Positions 26,013-35,202 of a stretch of 64,000 nt of DNA are shown here, piece after piece (the stretch's first letter is position 1; the number at the start of each line of letters is the position of its first letter). Both the position numbers and the translations under genes were made by a program. Location of the stretch: positions 5,465,501 to 5,529,500 of the forward strand of contig NZ_CP116257.1 in assembly GCF_027947595.1 (NCBI RefSeq), given 5' to 3'. Source of the stretch: Streptomyces lienomycini (GTDB lineage Bacteria > Actinomycetota > Actinomycetes > Streptomycetales > Streptomycetaceae). The notes under the pieces were generated by a model, which searched no databases, was not told where the DNA came from, and saw only the letters and a program-made list of their open reading frames with translations.

Positions 26013-26777
26013 ATGGCACGGAACATCCAGTCGCTCGAGCGGGCGGCCGCGATGCTGCGCCTGCTCGCGGGCGGCGAGCGGCGGCTCGGCCTGTCGGACA
26101 TCGCCTCGTCGCTGGGTCTGGCCAAAGGCACCGCGCACGGCATCCTGCGCACCCTCCAGCAGGAGGGCTTCGTCGAGCAGGACGACACCTCCGGGCGCTA
26201 CCAGCTGGGCGCCGAGCTGCTGCGCCTGGGCACGACCTACCTGGACGTGCACGAGTTGCGGGCCCGCGCCCTGGTGTGGACGGACGACCTGGCCCGCTCC
26301 AGCGGCGAGAGCGTCCACCTGGGCGTCCTGCACCAGCAGGGCGTCCTGATCGTGCACCACGTCTTCCGGCCCGACGACAGCCGGCAGGTCCTGGAGATCG
26401 GGGCCATGCAGCCGCTGCACTCGACGGCGCTGGGCAAGGTGCTGTCGGCGTACGACCCGGTCGCGCACAGCGAGGCGCTGGAGGCCGACCGCACGGCGTT
26501 CACGGACCGGACCGTCTGCGAACCGGACCGGTTCGAGCACATCCTGGACATCACGCGCGCACGTGGCTACGCCGCCGACGTCGAGGAGACCTGGGAGGGC
26601 ATCGCCTCCATCGCCGCCCCCATCCACGACCGCAGGCGCATGCCGGTCGGCGCGGTCGGCATCACCGGGGCCGTGGAGCGGCTGCGCCGGGAGGGTGAGC
26701 TGCGGCCCGAGCTGGTCGCGGCGGTACGGGACTGCGCCCGCGCGGTGTCGCGGGACCTGGGCGCCGGGCGGTTCTAG
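26013..26777 (+). CDS. gylR: Glycerol operon regulator GylR (IclR family)
   Basis: GylR represses the glycerol genes until glycerol-3-phosphate or a related inducer is present. The 254-residue product begins MARNIQSLERAAAMLRLLAG. The IclR winged helix follows (LGLSDIASSLGLAKGTAHGI LRTL). The effector domain includes IGAMQPLHSTALGKVLSAYD and ARGYAADVEETWEGIASIAA. The ATG at 26013 has GGAGG about 10 nt upstream; the ORF is open to 25836 but the family start is here. glpF-glpK-glpD follow on the same strand after a 341-bp regulatory gap. Confidence 0.95.
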   Translation: MARNIQSLERAAAMLRLLAGGERRLGLSDIASSLGLAKGTAHGILRTLQQEGFVEQDDTSGRYQLGAELLRLGTTYLDVHELRARALVWTDDLARSSGESVHLGVLHQQGVLIVHHVFRPDDSRQVLEIGAMQPLHSTALGKVLSAYDPVAHSEALEADRTAFTDRTVCEPDRFEHILDITRARGYAADVEETWEGIASIAAPIHDRRRMPVGAVGITGAVERLRREGELRPELVAAVRDCARAVSRDLGAGRF

Positions 26778-27118
26778 GACCGTACGGGCGGACACGAGCG
26801 GTCACGGGCCGGGGCACCGAGGGTGTCCCGGCCCTCGGCGTACCCGGGCCCGGCCCCCGACGCGCCCCGACGGACGGACGGACCGATAACCCACGACGAT
26901 CAATAACGATCGTGTTTTCGATTACACAGCTCTTGACGCGCGCCGGACGCCGAACGAGACTCGCGTCCATCGGTCGGCATTGTCGAACACCTACCGGCAA
27001 TACGCGTTAGAGTGTGACAGTGCCAAGGGCCGCCATCGCTCTCACACCGAGGGCGCCGGAACACCCGGAGGGACCCGGGGGTTCGGCTTTCCCTGGACGA
27101 AGGACAAAGGAGTCGCGG
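26778..27118 (+). promoter_or_regulatory. glpFKD promoter region
   Basis: 341 bp without a gene. An AT-rich patch at 26886-26935 contains repeated ACGATC and a partly symmetric CACGACGATC ... GATCGTG arrangement, a likely promoter or regulator site. The GylR-type palindrome lies at 26972-26988. The glpF ribosome site AAAGGAG is at 27106-27112. Exact start points cannot be read from sequence. Confidence 0.55.
26972..26988. promoter_or_regulatory. GylR operator upstream of glpF
   Basis: GGTCGGCATTGTCGAAC matches the gylR-proximal palindrome at 15 of 17 positions. It sits 131 bp before the glpF start, so the promoter is probably near here. Confidence 0.7.
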
Positions 27119-27913
27119 GTGTCCAGCTCCGACATCTTCATCGGCGAGACCATCGGTACCGCCCTGCTCATCCTGCTCGGCGGCGGCGTGTGTGCCGCCG
27201 TCACGCTCAAGGCCTCCAAGGCACGCAACGCCGGCTGGGTCGCCATCGCCTTCGGGTGGGGCTTCGCCGTCATGACGGCGGCCTACATATCGGGTCCGCT
27301 CTCCGGCGCCCACCTCAACCCGGCCGTGACGGTCGGCATCGCGATCAAGGACGGCGACTGGGGCAACGTCCCGACCTACTTCGCGGGCCAGATCCTCGGT
27401 GCCATGATCGGCGCGGTCCTGGTCTGGGTCGCCTACTACGGCCAGTTCCAGGCCCACCTCACCGATCGGGAGATCGTCGGCGGTCCCGGCGCACAGGACA
27501 CGACGGCCAAGTCCGTCGAGGCGCAGGAGAAGGGTGCGGGCCCCGTCCTGGGCGTCTTCTCCACCGGTCCCGAGATCCGGCACACGGTCCAGAACCTCGC
27601 CACGGAGATCATCGGCACCTTCGTGCTGCTGCTCGCCATCCTGACCCAGGGCCTGAACGACGAGGGCAACGGCCTCGGCGTCCTGGGCGCCCTGATCACC
27701 GGCTTCGTGGTCGTCTCGATCGGCCTGTCGCTCGGCGGTCCGACGGGATACGCGATCAACCCGGTCCGCGACCTCGGCCCGCGCATCGTGCACGCCCTGC
27801 TGCCCCTGCCCAACAAGGGCGGATCCGACTGGTCCTACGCCTGGATCCCGGTCGTCGGTCCGCTGATCGGCGGTGCGATCGCCGGAGGTGTCTACAACCT
27901 CGCGTTCGCCTGA
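27119..27913 (+). CDS. glpF: Glycerol uptake facilitator GlpF (aquaglyceroporin)
   Basis: GlpF is a membrane channel for glycerol entry. The 264-residue product has six helices and two NPx half-helices. The first is the standard GAHLNPAVT. The second is [10 protein letters not shown], where most family members have NPARD; the arginine and aspartate typical of aquaglyceroporins are kept. A central insertion (about 110-150) contains an acidic, hydrophilic loop. GTG at 27119 with AAAGGAG six bases upstream; the longer ORF to 27014 is rejected. First gene of the glpF-glpK-glpD operon controlled by GylR. Confidence 0.95.
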   Translation: MSSSDIFIGETIGTALLILLGGGVCAAVTLKASKARNAGWVAIAFGWGFAVMTAAYISGPLSGAHLNPAVTVGIAIKDGDWGNVPTYFAGQILGAMIGAVLVWVAYYGQFQAHLTDREIVGGPGAQDTTAKSVEAQEKGAGPVLGVFSTGPEIRHTVQNLATEIIGTFVLLLAILTQGLNDEGNGLGVLGALITGFVVVSIGLSLGGPTGYAINPVRDLGPRIVHALLPLPNKGGSDWSYAWIPVVGPLIGGAIAGGVYNLAFA

Positions 27914-27997
27914 GCGGGCCCCCGCTCGGCGATCATCGAGCCGCAGACCACGCACCGTACGCACCGGCCACCCACCACGGAATCCCAGGAGCACACA

Positions 27998-29557
27998 GTG
28001 ACCGACTCCCACACCGCAGGCATCGCCTCCCACGGCCACGGGCCGTTCATCGCCGCGATCGACCAGGGCACGACCTCCTCGCGCTGCATCGTCTTCGACC
28101 GCGACGGCCGCATCGTCTCCGTCGACCAGAAGGAGCACGAGCAGATCTTCCCCAAGCCGGGCTGGGTCGAGCACGACGCCACCGAGATCTGGACCAACGT
28201 CCAGGAGGTCGTCGCCTCGGCCGTCGAGAAGGCCGGCATCACCCGCGACGACATCAAGGCCATCGGCATCACCAACCAGCGCGAGACCACCCTCGTCTGG
28301 GACAAGAACACCGGTGAGCCCGTCCACAACGCCATCGTCTGGCAGGACACCCGCACCGACGCCCTGTGCAAGGAGCTCGGCCGCAACGTCGGCCAGGACC
28401 GCTTCCGCCGCGAGACCGGCCTCCCCCTCGCGTCCTACTTCGCCGGTCCCAAGGCCCGCTGGCTGCTCGACAACGTCGACGGTGTGCGCGAGCGCGCCGA
28501 GGCGGGCGACCTGCTCTTCGGCACCATGGACACCTGGGTCATCTGGAACCTGACCGGTGGGGTGAACGGCGGCAAGCACGTCACCGACGTCACCAACGCC
28601 TCCCGCACCATGCTGATGAACCTGCACACCATGGCGTGGGACGAGAAGATCGCCGAGTCCATCGGCGTGCCGACGCAGATGCTGCCCGAGATCCGCTCCT
28701 CCGCCGAGGTCTACGGCGAGATCACCGGCGGCCGCCTCGGCGAGCTGCTCGGCGGCATCCCGGTGGCCTCCGCGCTCGGCGACCAGCAGGCGGCCCTGTT
28801 CGGCCAGACCTGCTTCTCCGAGGGCGAGACCAAGTCGACGTACGGCACCGGCACCTTCATGGTGATGAACACCGGTGACAAGCTGATCAACTCCTACTCG
28901 GGCCTGCTGACCACGGTCGGCTACAAGATCGGCGACCAGGACACGGTCTACGCCCTGGAGGGCTCGATCGCCGTCACCGGTTCGCTGGTGCAGTGGATGC
29001 GCGACCAGATGGGCCTGATCTCCACCGCCGCCGAGATCGAGACCCTCGCCCTGACCGTCGAGGACAACGGCGGCGCCTACTTCGTGCCGGCCTTCTCGGG
29101 CCTGTTCGCCCCGTACTGGCGCTCCGACGCCCGCGGTGTGATCGCCGGCCTCACCCGGTACGTGACCAAGGCGCACCTCGCGCGCGCCGTACTGGAGGCC
29201 ACCGCCTGGCAGACCCGCGAGATCGCGGACGCCATGACGAAGGACTCCGGCGTGGAGCTGACCGCCCTCAAGGTCGACGGCGGCATGACCTCCAACAACC
29301 TGCTGATGCAGACCCTCGCCGACTTCGTGGACGCCCCCGTGGTGCGCCCGATGGTCGCCGAGACCACCTGCCTCGGCGCCGCCTACGCCGCCGGCCTGGC
29401 CGTCGGCTTCTGGAACAGCACCGACGACCTGCGCGCCAACTGGCGGCGGGCCGCCGAGTGGACCCCCCGCATGGACGCGGAGATCCGCGACCGTGAGTAC
29501 AAGAGCTGGCTCAAGGCCGTCGAGCGGACCATGGGCTGGCTCGAGGACGAGGAGTAA
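27998..29557 (+). CDS. glpK: Glycerol kinase
   Basis: GlpK phosphorylates glycerol to sn-glycerol-3-phosphate with ATP, trapping it in the cell. The 519-residue product shows the FGGY-kinase signatures: [54 protein letters not shown], the ATP-site [13 protein letters not shown], and [18 protein letters not shown] short His/Gly-rich N-terminal extension ([16 protein letters not shown]) precedes the core. GTG at 27998 with AGGAG upstream. It lies 84 bp after glpF and 8 bp before glpD, so it is the middle gene of the operon. Confidence 0.97.
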   Translation: MTDSHTAGIASHGHGPFIAAIDQGTTSSRCIVFDRDGRIVSVDQKEHEQIFPKPGWVEHDATEIWTNVQEVVASAVEKAGITRDDIKAIGITNQRETTLVWDKNTGEPVHNAIVWQDTRTDALCKELGRNVGQDRFRRETGLPLASYFAGPKARWLLDNVDGVRERAEAGDLLFGTMDTWVIWNLTGGVNGGKHVTDVTNASRTMLMNLHTMAWDEKIAESIGVPTQMLPEIRSSAEVYGEITGGRLGELLGGIPVASALGDQQAALFGQTCFSEGETKSTYGTGTFMVMNTGDKLINSYSGLLTTVGYKIGDQDTVYALEGSIAVTGSLVQWMRDQMGLISTAAEIETLALTVEDNGGAYFVPAFSGLFAPYWRSDARGVIAGLTRYVTKAHLARAVLEATAWQTREIADAMTKDSGVELTALKVDGGMTSNNLLMQTLADFVDAPVVRPMVAETTCLGAAYAAGLAVGFWNSTDDLRANWRRAAEWTPRMDAEIRDREYKSWLKAVERTMGWLEDEE

Positions 29558-29565
29558 GAAACACC

Positions 29566-31182
29566 ATGACCACTCAGTCCACCCTGCAGTCCGTGCCTGC
29601 CCTGGGTACGCACCCGGCCTCCGGCTCGAACCCGAGCCGGGCCGAGACCCGGGAGCAGCTCTCCAAGGCGTCGTACGACCTTCTCGTGATCGGCGGCGGC
29701 ATCCTGGGCATCTCCACCGCCTGGCACGCCGCGCAGTCCGGTCTCAGGGTGGCCGTGGTCGACGCCGGCGACTTCGCCGGCGCCACCTCCTCCGCCTCCT
29801 CCAAGCTGCTCCACGGCGGACTGCGCTACCTGCAGACCGGCGCGGTGAAGCTGGTGGCGGAGAACCACTTCGAGCGCCGTGCGGTCTCCCGCCAGGTGGC
29901 CCCGCACCTGGCGAACCCGCTCACCTTCTACCTCCCCGTGTACAAGGGCGGGCCGCACGGCGCGGCGAAGCTCGGGGCGGGCGTCTTCGCGTACTCGGCG
30001 CTGTCCGCCTTCGGTGACGGCGTCGGCCACCTGCTCTCCCCGGCCAAGGCCGCGCAGGACGTGCCGGAGCTGCGCACCGACAACCTGAAGGCCGTGGCCG
30101 TGTACGGCGACGACCAGATGAACGACGCCCGCATGGCCCTGATGACCGTCCGCGCGGCGGTCGACTCCGGTGCGGTCGTCCTCAACCACGCCGAGGTCAC
30201 CGGCCTGCGTTTCACCAAGGGCCGGGTGACCGGTGCCGAACTGAAGGACCGGCTGAGCGGCGACGAGTTCGGGGTGAACGCCCGCCTGGTGCTCAACGCC
30301 ACCGGTCCCTGGGTCGACCACCTGCGCCGCATGGAGAACCCGGACGCGGCTCCGTCCATCCGCCTGTCGAAGGGTGCGCACCTGGTGCTCAAGCGCACCG
30401 CGCCCTGGAAGGCGGCGCTGGCCACGCCGATCGACAAGTACCGGATCACCTTCGCCCTCCCCTGGGAGGACATGCTGCTGCTCGGCACGACCGACGAGGA
30501 GTTCGAGGGCGACCCGGCGGACGTCGCGGTCAACGACAAGGACATGACGCAGATCCTCGACGAGGCCGCGTTCTCCATCCGCGACCAGCAGCTCGACCGG
30601 GACCTGATCACGTACTCCTTCGCGGGCCTGCGCGTGCTGCCGGGTGGCCCCGGCGACACCTCGAAGGCCAAGCGCGAGACGGTCGTCACCGAGGGCAGGG
30701 GCGGCATGCTGTCCGTCGCGGGCGGCAAGTGGACGACCTTCCGCCACATCGGCCGTACGGTCATGAGGAAGCTGGAGGCCCTGCCCGGGCACCCGCTGGG
30801 CGACGACTTCGAGCCGATCGCGTCGCTGCCGAAGAAGCTGCCGCTGCCCGGTGTCGCCAACCCGCGCGCGGTCGCCCACCGGCTGCTGGTGGACGGCCCG
30901 GCGCCCGGCCCGCGCATGGCGGCGGACACCGCCCGGCACCTGGCCACGCACTACGGTTCGCTGGCCTTCGACATCGCCCGGCTCGCCAACGAGAGCCCTG
31001 AGCTGGCGCAGCGCGTCCACCCGGACGCCCCGGAGATCTGGGCGCAGGTCGTGTGGGCGCGGGACAACGAGTGGGCCGAGACGGCGGACGACGTGCTGCG
31101 CCGCCGTACGACGCTGACGATCCGCGGCCTCGCCACGGACGACGTCCGGGCACGGGTCCAGGACGTGCTCGACAAGAAGTAG
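29566..31182 (+). CDS. glpD: Aerobic glycerol-3-phosphate dehydrogenase (FAD)
   Basis: GlpD oxidises sn-glycerol-3-phosphate to dihydroxyacetone phosphate and passes electrons to the quinone pool at the membrane. The 538-residue product has the FAD motif LLVIGGGILGISTAWHAA near residue 45. The family block SSASSKLLHGGLRYLQTGAV follows, then ATGPWVDHLRR, SKGAHLVLKR and GGKWTTFRHIGRTVM. The C-terminal domain (ATHYGSLAFDIARLANESPE) is the usual regulatory cap. It starts 8 bp after glpK with GAGGAG overlapping the glpK end. A 19-bp-stem terminator follows at 31213-31257. Confidence 0.96.
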   Translation: MTTQSTLQSVPALGTHPASGSNPSRAETREQLSKASYDLLVIGGGILGISTAWHAAQSGLRVAVVDAGDFAGATSSASSKLLHGGLRYLQTGAVKLVAENHFERRAVSRQVAPHLANPLTFYLPVYKGGPHGAAKLGAGVFAYSALSAFGDGVGHLLSPAKAAQDVPELRTDNLKAVAVYGDDQMNDARMALMTVRAAVDSGAVVLNHAEVTGLRFTKGRVTGAELKDRLSGDEFGVNARLVLNATGPWVDHLRRMENPDAAPSIRLSKGAHLVLKRTAPWKAALATPIDKYRITFALPWEDMLLLGTTDEEFEGDPADVAVNDKDMTQILDEAAFSIRDQQLDRDLITYSFAGLRVLPGGPGDTSKAKRETVVTEGRGGMLSVAGGKWTTFRHIGRTVMRKLEALPGHPLGDDFEPIASLPKKLPLPGVANPRAVAHRLLVDGPAPGPRMAADTARHLATHYGSLAFDIARLANESPELAQRVHPDAPEIWAQVVWARDNEWAETADDVLRRRTTLTIRGLATDDVRARVQDVLDKK

Positions 31183-31212
31183 GACCGGGCCCGCCCGCGG
31201 CGGGTGTCCGGA

Positions 31213-31257
31213 CCCCGGGTACGGGGCAGTGATCCGTTCACTGCCCCGTACCCGGGG
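31213..31257 (+). terminator. Terminator of the glycerol operon
   Basis: Perfect 19-bp arms at 31213-31231 and 31239-31257 with a 7-nt loop, 31 bp after the glpD stop. No T tract. Confidence 0.85.
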
Positions 31258-31327
31258 GCTGCGGGCGGCCCTTCGACACGCCGTAAGGTTGGGGGGTACG
31301 CGAGGGCACGTCGGAAGGAGGCACTGG

Positions 31328-32329
31328 GTGATCGAGCTCGAGGGGGTTCCCGAGCTGGTCGACCCGGTCATGGTGGCCGCGTTCGAGGGCTGGAACGATG
31401 CCGGTGACGCCGCCTCCACCGCGGTCGCGCATCTGGACAAGGAGTGGAAGGGCGAGGTGTTCGCGGCGCTGGACGCCGAGGACTACTACGACTTCCAGGT
31501 CAACCGTCCGACGGTCTTCATCGAGGACGGCGTCCGCAAGGTCACGTGGCCGACGACGAGACTCTCGGTGGTCCGGGTCGGCGGCGACAAACCGCGCGAC
31601 CTCGTGCTCGTCCGGGGCATCGAACCGTCCATGCGCTGGCGCTCGTTCTGCAACGAGCTGCTCGGCTTCGCCCACGAGCTGGGCGTCGAGATGGTCGTCG
31701 TCCTGGGCGCCCTGCTGGGCGACACCCCGCACACCCGTCCGGTCCCGGTGAGCGGTACCACGTCGGACGCCGACCTGGCCCGGCGCATGGACCTGGAGGA
31801 GACCAAGTACGAGGGCCCCACGGGCATCGTCGGCATCCTCCAGGAGGCGTGCACGCACGCGGGCGTACCGGCCGTGTCCCTGTGGGCCGCGGTGCCGCAC
31901 TACGTGTCGCAGCCGCCCAACCCGAAGGCCACGCTGGCCCTGCTGAACCGGCTGGAGGACCTGATCGGGGTGCGCGTCCCGCTGGGCGAGCTGCCCGAGG
32001 ACGCACGTGCCTGGCAGGTGGGCGTGGACCAGCTGGCCGCCGAGGACACCGAGGTCGCCGAGTACGTCCAGTCGCTGGAGGAGGCCCGGGACACCGCGGA
32101 GCTGCCGGAGGCGTCGGGCGAGGCCATCGCGCGCGAGTTCGAGCGGTATCTGCGGCGGAGGGACGGGGCGGGGCCGGGCGGGCCCGGGGCACCTGGTGGG
32201 CATGCCACGGCGGACGGCGGTGACGGGCCGACCGGTACGCCGTTCCTGCGGGACAACCCGAGCGGGCGGGCGCGGCCGCCGAAGCCCCCGAAGACGGGCG
32301 GGGACGACGAGGAGTCCTCGGAGGACTGA
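31328..32329 (+). CDS. PAC2-family protein (proteasome assembly chaperone-like fold)
   Basis: The product is 333 residues from a GTG with GGAAGGAGG six bases upstream. The PAC2 domain covers about 1-270: ELVDPVMVAAFEGWNDAGDA, RDLVLVRGIEPSMRWRSF, VVLGALLGDTPHTRPVPVSG, YEGPTGIVGILQEA, and VSLWAAVPHYVSQPPNPKAT. The tail from about 280 is a disordered Gly/Pro then acidic stretch. PAC2 proteins are named for eukaryotic proteasome assembly chaperones, and archaeal and actinobacterial members are poorly characterised. The link to the proteasome genes 20 kb away is only suggestive. It converges on mshC. Confidence 0.9.
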   Translation: MIELEGVPELVDPVMVAAFEGWNDAGDAASTAVAHLDKEWKGEVFAALDAEDYYDFQVNRPTVFIEDGVRKVTWPTTRLSVVRVGGDKPRDLVLVRGIEPSMRWRSFCNELLGFAHELGVEMVVVLGALLGDTPHTRPVPVSGTTSDADLARRMDLEETKYEGPTGIVGILQEACTHAGVPAVSLWAAVPHYVSQPPNPKATLALLNRLEDLIGVRVPLGELPEDARAWQVGVDQLAAEDTEVAEYVQSLEEARDTAELPEASGEAIAREFERYLRRRDGAGPGGPGAPGGHATADGGDGPTGTPFLRDNPSGRARPPKPPKTGGDDEESSED

Positions 32330-32345
32330 ACGAACGAGCCGAACG

Positions 32346-32389
32346 AACGAGCCAGGGGGCGCTTCCCGGGAAGCGCCCCCTGGCTCGTT
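32346..32389. terminator. 44-bp perfect palindrome between PAC2 gene and mshC
   Basis: 22-bp arms meet without a loop (centre CCCGGG). It separates the converging PAC2 gene (stop 32329) and mshC (stop 32404). Just upstream GAACGAACGAGCC is duplicated in tandem. Probably a bidirectional terminator. Confidence 0.85.
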
Positions 32390-32403
32390 GGCGTCCGCGT
32401 CCG

Positions 32404-33633
32404 TTACAGCGCAACGCCCAGCAGGGCGTCCACCGTCCGCGAGACGACGCCCGGGGCGCCGATGTCCGTGCCGCCGGTCTCCTGCTGGAGGGCGGCCCAG
32501 CGGTCGACCGCGGCGAGGGCGGCCGGTGAGTCCAGGTCGTTCGCGAGGGCTTCGCGGATCTGCTCCACCAGGGCCTCGGCGGGCGGGCCGTCGGGGCGGG
32601 AGACGGCGGCACGCCAGCGCTCCAGCCGGGCGAGGGCGTCCCGGAGCACCTGGTCGGTCCACTCCCAGTCGGAGCGGTAGTGGTGCGCGAGGAGGGTGAG
32701 CCGGATGGCGGCCGGGTCGACGCCTTCGCGGCGCAGCTGGGAGACGAAGACGAGGTTGCCCTTGGACTTGGACATCTTCTCGCCGTCGAGACCGACCATG
32801 CCGGCGTGGACGTACGCCTTGGCCATGGGGAACTCGCCGGTGAGGGCCTGGGCGTGCGAGGCGCCCATCTCGTGGTGCGGGAAGGCGAGGTCGGAGCCGC
32901 CGCCCTGGACGTCGAAGCCCATGCCGAGGTGGTCGAGGGCGATGGCGACGCACTCGATGTGCCAGCCGGGGCGCCCGCGGCCGAGGGTGCCGCCGTCCCA
33001 GCTGGGTTCGCCCTCGCGGGCGGCCATCCACAGCATCGGGTCGAGCGGGTTCTTCTTGCCGGGCCGGTCCGGATCGCCGCCCCGTTCGGCGGAGAGCAGC
33101 CGCATGGTGGCGGCGTCGAGGTGGGAGACGCCGCCGAAGTGGGGGTCCGCCTCGACGGAGAAGTAGACGTCGCCCTCGAGCTCGTAGGCCGCGCCGGCGT
33201 CGCGCAGCCGCTCCACGAGCGGGACGATGCCGGGTATGGCCTCCACGGCGCCTATGTAGTGGCGCGGCGGCAGCATCCGCAGCGCCGTCATGTCCTCGCG
33301 GAAGAGGGCGGTCTCCTGCTCGGCGAGGGCGGTCCAGTCGACGCCGTCGCGCACGGCGCGCTCGAGGAGCGGGTCGTCGACGTCGGTGACGTTCTGGACG
33401 TAGTGGACCTGCCGCTTGGTGTCGAGCCACACGCGCTGCACGAGGTCGAACGCGTTGTAGGTCGCCGCGTGCCCCATGTGGGTGGCGTCGTACGGCGTGA
33501 TGCCGCAGACGTAGATACGGGCGACGGGACCGGGGTCGAGGGTGACCGGGCCGCCGGTCGCGGTGTCGTGGATCCTCAGGTCGCGGCCCTGACCAGGCAG
33601 GGCGGGGACCTCGGAAGCGGGCCAGGCATGCAT
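32404..33633 (-). CDS. mshC: Mycothiol ligase MshC
   Basis: MshC joins L-cysteine to the glucosamine of GlcN-inositol, using ATP, in mycothiol synthesis. The 409-residue product resembles cysteinyl-tRNA synthetase: the zinc Cys43 in [24 protein letters not shown] at 52-55 in place of [14 protein letters not shown] and [13 protein letters not shown] for further zinc ligands, and KMSKSKGN near 285-292. It lacks the long C-terminal anticodon-binding domain of true CysRS, which with [15 protein letters not shown] at the N-terminus marks MshC. ATG start at 33633. The kinase-like, DUF3090 and phosphatase genes lie upstream on the same strand. Confidence 0.95.
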   Translation of the reverse strand: MHAWPASEVPALPGQGRDLRIHDTATGGPVTLDPGPVARIYVCGITPYDATHMGHAATYNAFDLVQRVWLDTKRQVHYVQNVTDVDDPLLERAVRDGVDWTALAEQETALFREDMTALRMLPPRHYIGAVEAIPGIVPLVERLRDAGAAYELEGDVYFSVEADPHFGGVSHLDAATMRLLSAERGGDPDRPGKKNPLDPMLWMAAREGEPSWDGGTLGRGRPGWHIECVAIALDHLGMGFDVQGGGSDLAFPHHEMGASHAQALTGEFPMAKAYVHAGMVGLDGEKMSKSKGNLVFVSQLRREGVDPAAIRLTLLAHHYRSDWEWTDQVLRDALARLERWRAAVSRPDGPPAEALVEQIREALANDLDSPAALAAVDRWAALQQETGGTDIGAPGVVSRTVDALLGVAL

Positions 33634-33735
33634 GTCATGAGCCTAACCGGACGGGTGTTCCGTACACGAACCGGACCGGTCCGGATGGCCGGTAAGGCGC
33701 TCTTGCGCGACACCGGCCGCTGTGCGGGGGCGCGG

Positions 33736-34566
33736 CTACACGGGCGGCCAGGGGATGGCCGGCCACTCGCCGCTCGGTTCGGGGTGCTTCCCGGAGGTGA
33801 GCAGGGCGCCGACCCGCGCGCGCGTGGCGTCGAGTTCGGCGGGGGTGATGAGCGCGGCGAGCCGGATCGCCAGGGCGCCGCCGTCCTCGAGGCCCTCCTT
33901 GAGGGCGTCGAGCACCGCCAGGGCCTCCCCGGTGAGGGGGTCGCCCGCCCAGCCCCACAGGAGGGTGCGGAGCTTGTTCTCGGCGTTGAAGGTGACGCCG
34001 TGGTCGATGCCGTAGAGCCGCTCCCCCGCCGCGGGCAGCAGGTGGCCGCCCTTGCGGTCGGCGTTGTTGATCACGGCGTCCAGGACGGCGAGCCGGCGCA
34101 GCCGTTCGTCGTCGGCGTGCACGAGCAGCGCGGTGCGGCCCTCGCCGACCTCGGCGAGCGCGATCCCCTTCCAGCCGGGACCGGGCTCCTCCTCGTCGAC
34201 CAGGGCGAGGAGTTCCGTCTCCGGGACCGTCTCGATCCACAGCTGGACCATGCCCTCGCCGTACGGGCCGTCGCGCAGCACGGTGGGCGGGACCAGGCCC
34301 CAGCCGGTGGCCTCGGAGACCTCGTAGGCGGCGACCTCGCGCTGGGCGAGGGTGCCGTCGGGGAAGTCCCACAGGGGCCGCTCCCCGGCGACCGGCTTGT
34401 AGACGCAGGCCGCCTCGCGTCCCTCGTGGGTCACCGCGCAGTACAGGGCGGCGTTGGAGGCGTCACGGATGCGCCCGCGCACGGTCAGCTCGCCCCGGGC
34501 GAGCAGTTCGGCGGACGCCGCGTCGGTGGTCACGCTCCGCGGCGGTATCCGTTCTGGCGCGGACAT
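33736..34566 (-). CDS. SCO1664-family protein, PI3/4-kinase-like fold
   Basis: The 276-residue product reads like a compact kinase of the phosphatidylinositol-kinase group. CVYKPVAGERPLWDFPDGTL would hold the ATP lysine; DAVINNADRKGGHLL has the catalytic Asp and following Lys/Gly; LYGIDHGVTFNAENKLR carries the metal-binding Asp in place of DFG. The substrate is unknown. ATG at 34566 with GGAAGGA five bases upstream. It overlaps the DUF3090 gene by 37 bp, so the two are translationally coupled. The cluster of this gene, DUF3090 and a histidine phosphatase is recurrent in actinobacteria as I recall it. Confidence 0.85.
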   Translation of the reverse strand: MSAPERIPPRSVTTDAASAELLARGELTVRGRIRDASNAALYCAVTHEGREAACVYKPVAGERPLWDFPDGTLAQREVAAYEVSEATGWGLVPPTVLRDGPYGEGMVQLWIETVPETELLALVDEEEPGPGWKGIALAEVGEGRTALLVHADDERLRRLAVLDAVINNADRKGGHLLPAAGERLYGIDHGVTFNAENKLRTLLWGWAGDPLTGEALAVLDALKEGLEDGGALAIRLAALITPAELDATRARVGALLTSGKHPEPSGEWPAIPWPPV

Positions 34567-35120
34567 ACGTGTCCTTCCGGGTCGAGCGGGAGGCTGCACA
34601 GCGGGCACGGCGGCCGCCCGGCGTTGACGACGTCGAGGGCGCGCTTGGCGAAGGCCCTGGCCTGCGCGCCGGTGAGGCGGACCCGGAGCATGGGCGGGCC
34701 GTTCTCCTCGTCCTGGAGGAGCTTCTCCTCGGCCTCGGCCAGGTCCTCCTCGGACTCGGCGTCCAGCTCCACGAGGGCCTGCGCCTCGACGATCATGCGC
34801 TGGTCCTCGCCGTCCCAGGCCAGTGCCATGGTGCCGACCCGGAACTCCTCCTCGACGGGGGTGTCGAGCGGCGCCGTGTCGGCGGGTCCGGTGGGCGCGG
34901 CGGCGGGGACGACGGTGCTGCCGCCGCTGCGCCGTACGACTTCGTCCAGAAGCTCGTCCATGCGCTCGGCGAGGGCGGCGACCTGGGTCTTCTCCAGGGC
35001 CACGCTGGTCACCCGGGAGCCGGCGATGGCCTGGAGGAAGAACGTACGGCGCCCGGGCAGCCCGACCGTACCGGCCACGAAACGTTCCGGTTGGTCGTAG
35101 AGGAACACCTGACGGGACAC
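34530..35120 (-). CDS. DUF3090 family protein with C-terminal zinc-ribbon-like motif
   Basis: The 196-residue product starts MSRQVFLYDQPERFVAGTVG, the hallmark of DUF3090. A conserved core follows (RRTFFLQAIAGSRVTSVALE, KTQVAALAERMDELLDEV). Then come an acidic helical stretch (ESEEDLAEAEEKLLQDEENG) and a cysteine motif at the very end, CPLCSLPLDPEGHVC, which could bind zinc. Function unknown. It ends inside the start of the kinase-like gene (37-bp overlap) and follows the phosphatase gene by 82 bp, forming an operon-like trio just upstream of mshC. Confidence 0.9.
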   Translation of the reverse strand: MSRQVFLYDQPERFVAGTVGLPGRRTFFLQAIAGSRVTSVALEKTQVAALAERMDELLDEVVRRSGGSTVVPAAAPTGPADTAPLDTPVEEEFRVGTMALAWDGEDQRMIVEAQALVELDAESEEDLAEAEEKLLQDEENGPPMLRVRLTGAQARAFAKRALDVVNAGRPPCPLCSLPLDPEGHVCPRQNGYRRGA

Positions 35121-35202
35121 GTCCTGTCTCCATGGGAGTCGGGGAAGGCGGAAGATCGGGGGCAGTGCTGCCGCGACCGGTTCACCCTACTGCGGCGGAC
35201 GA

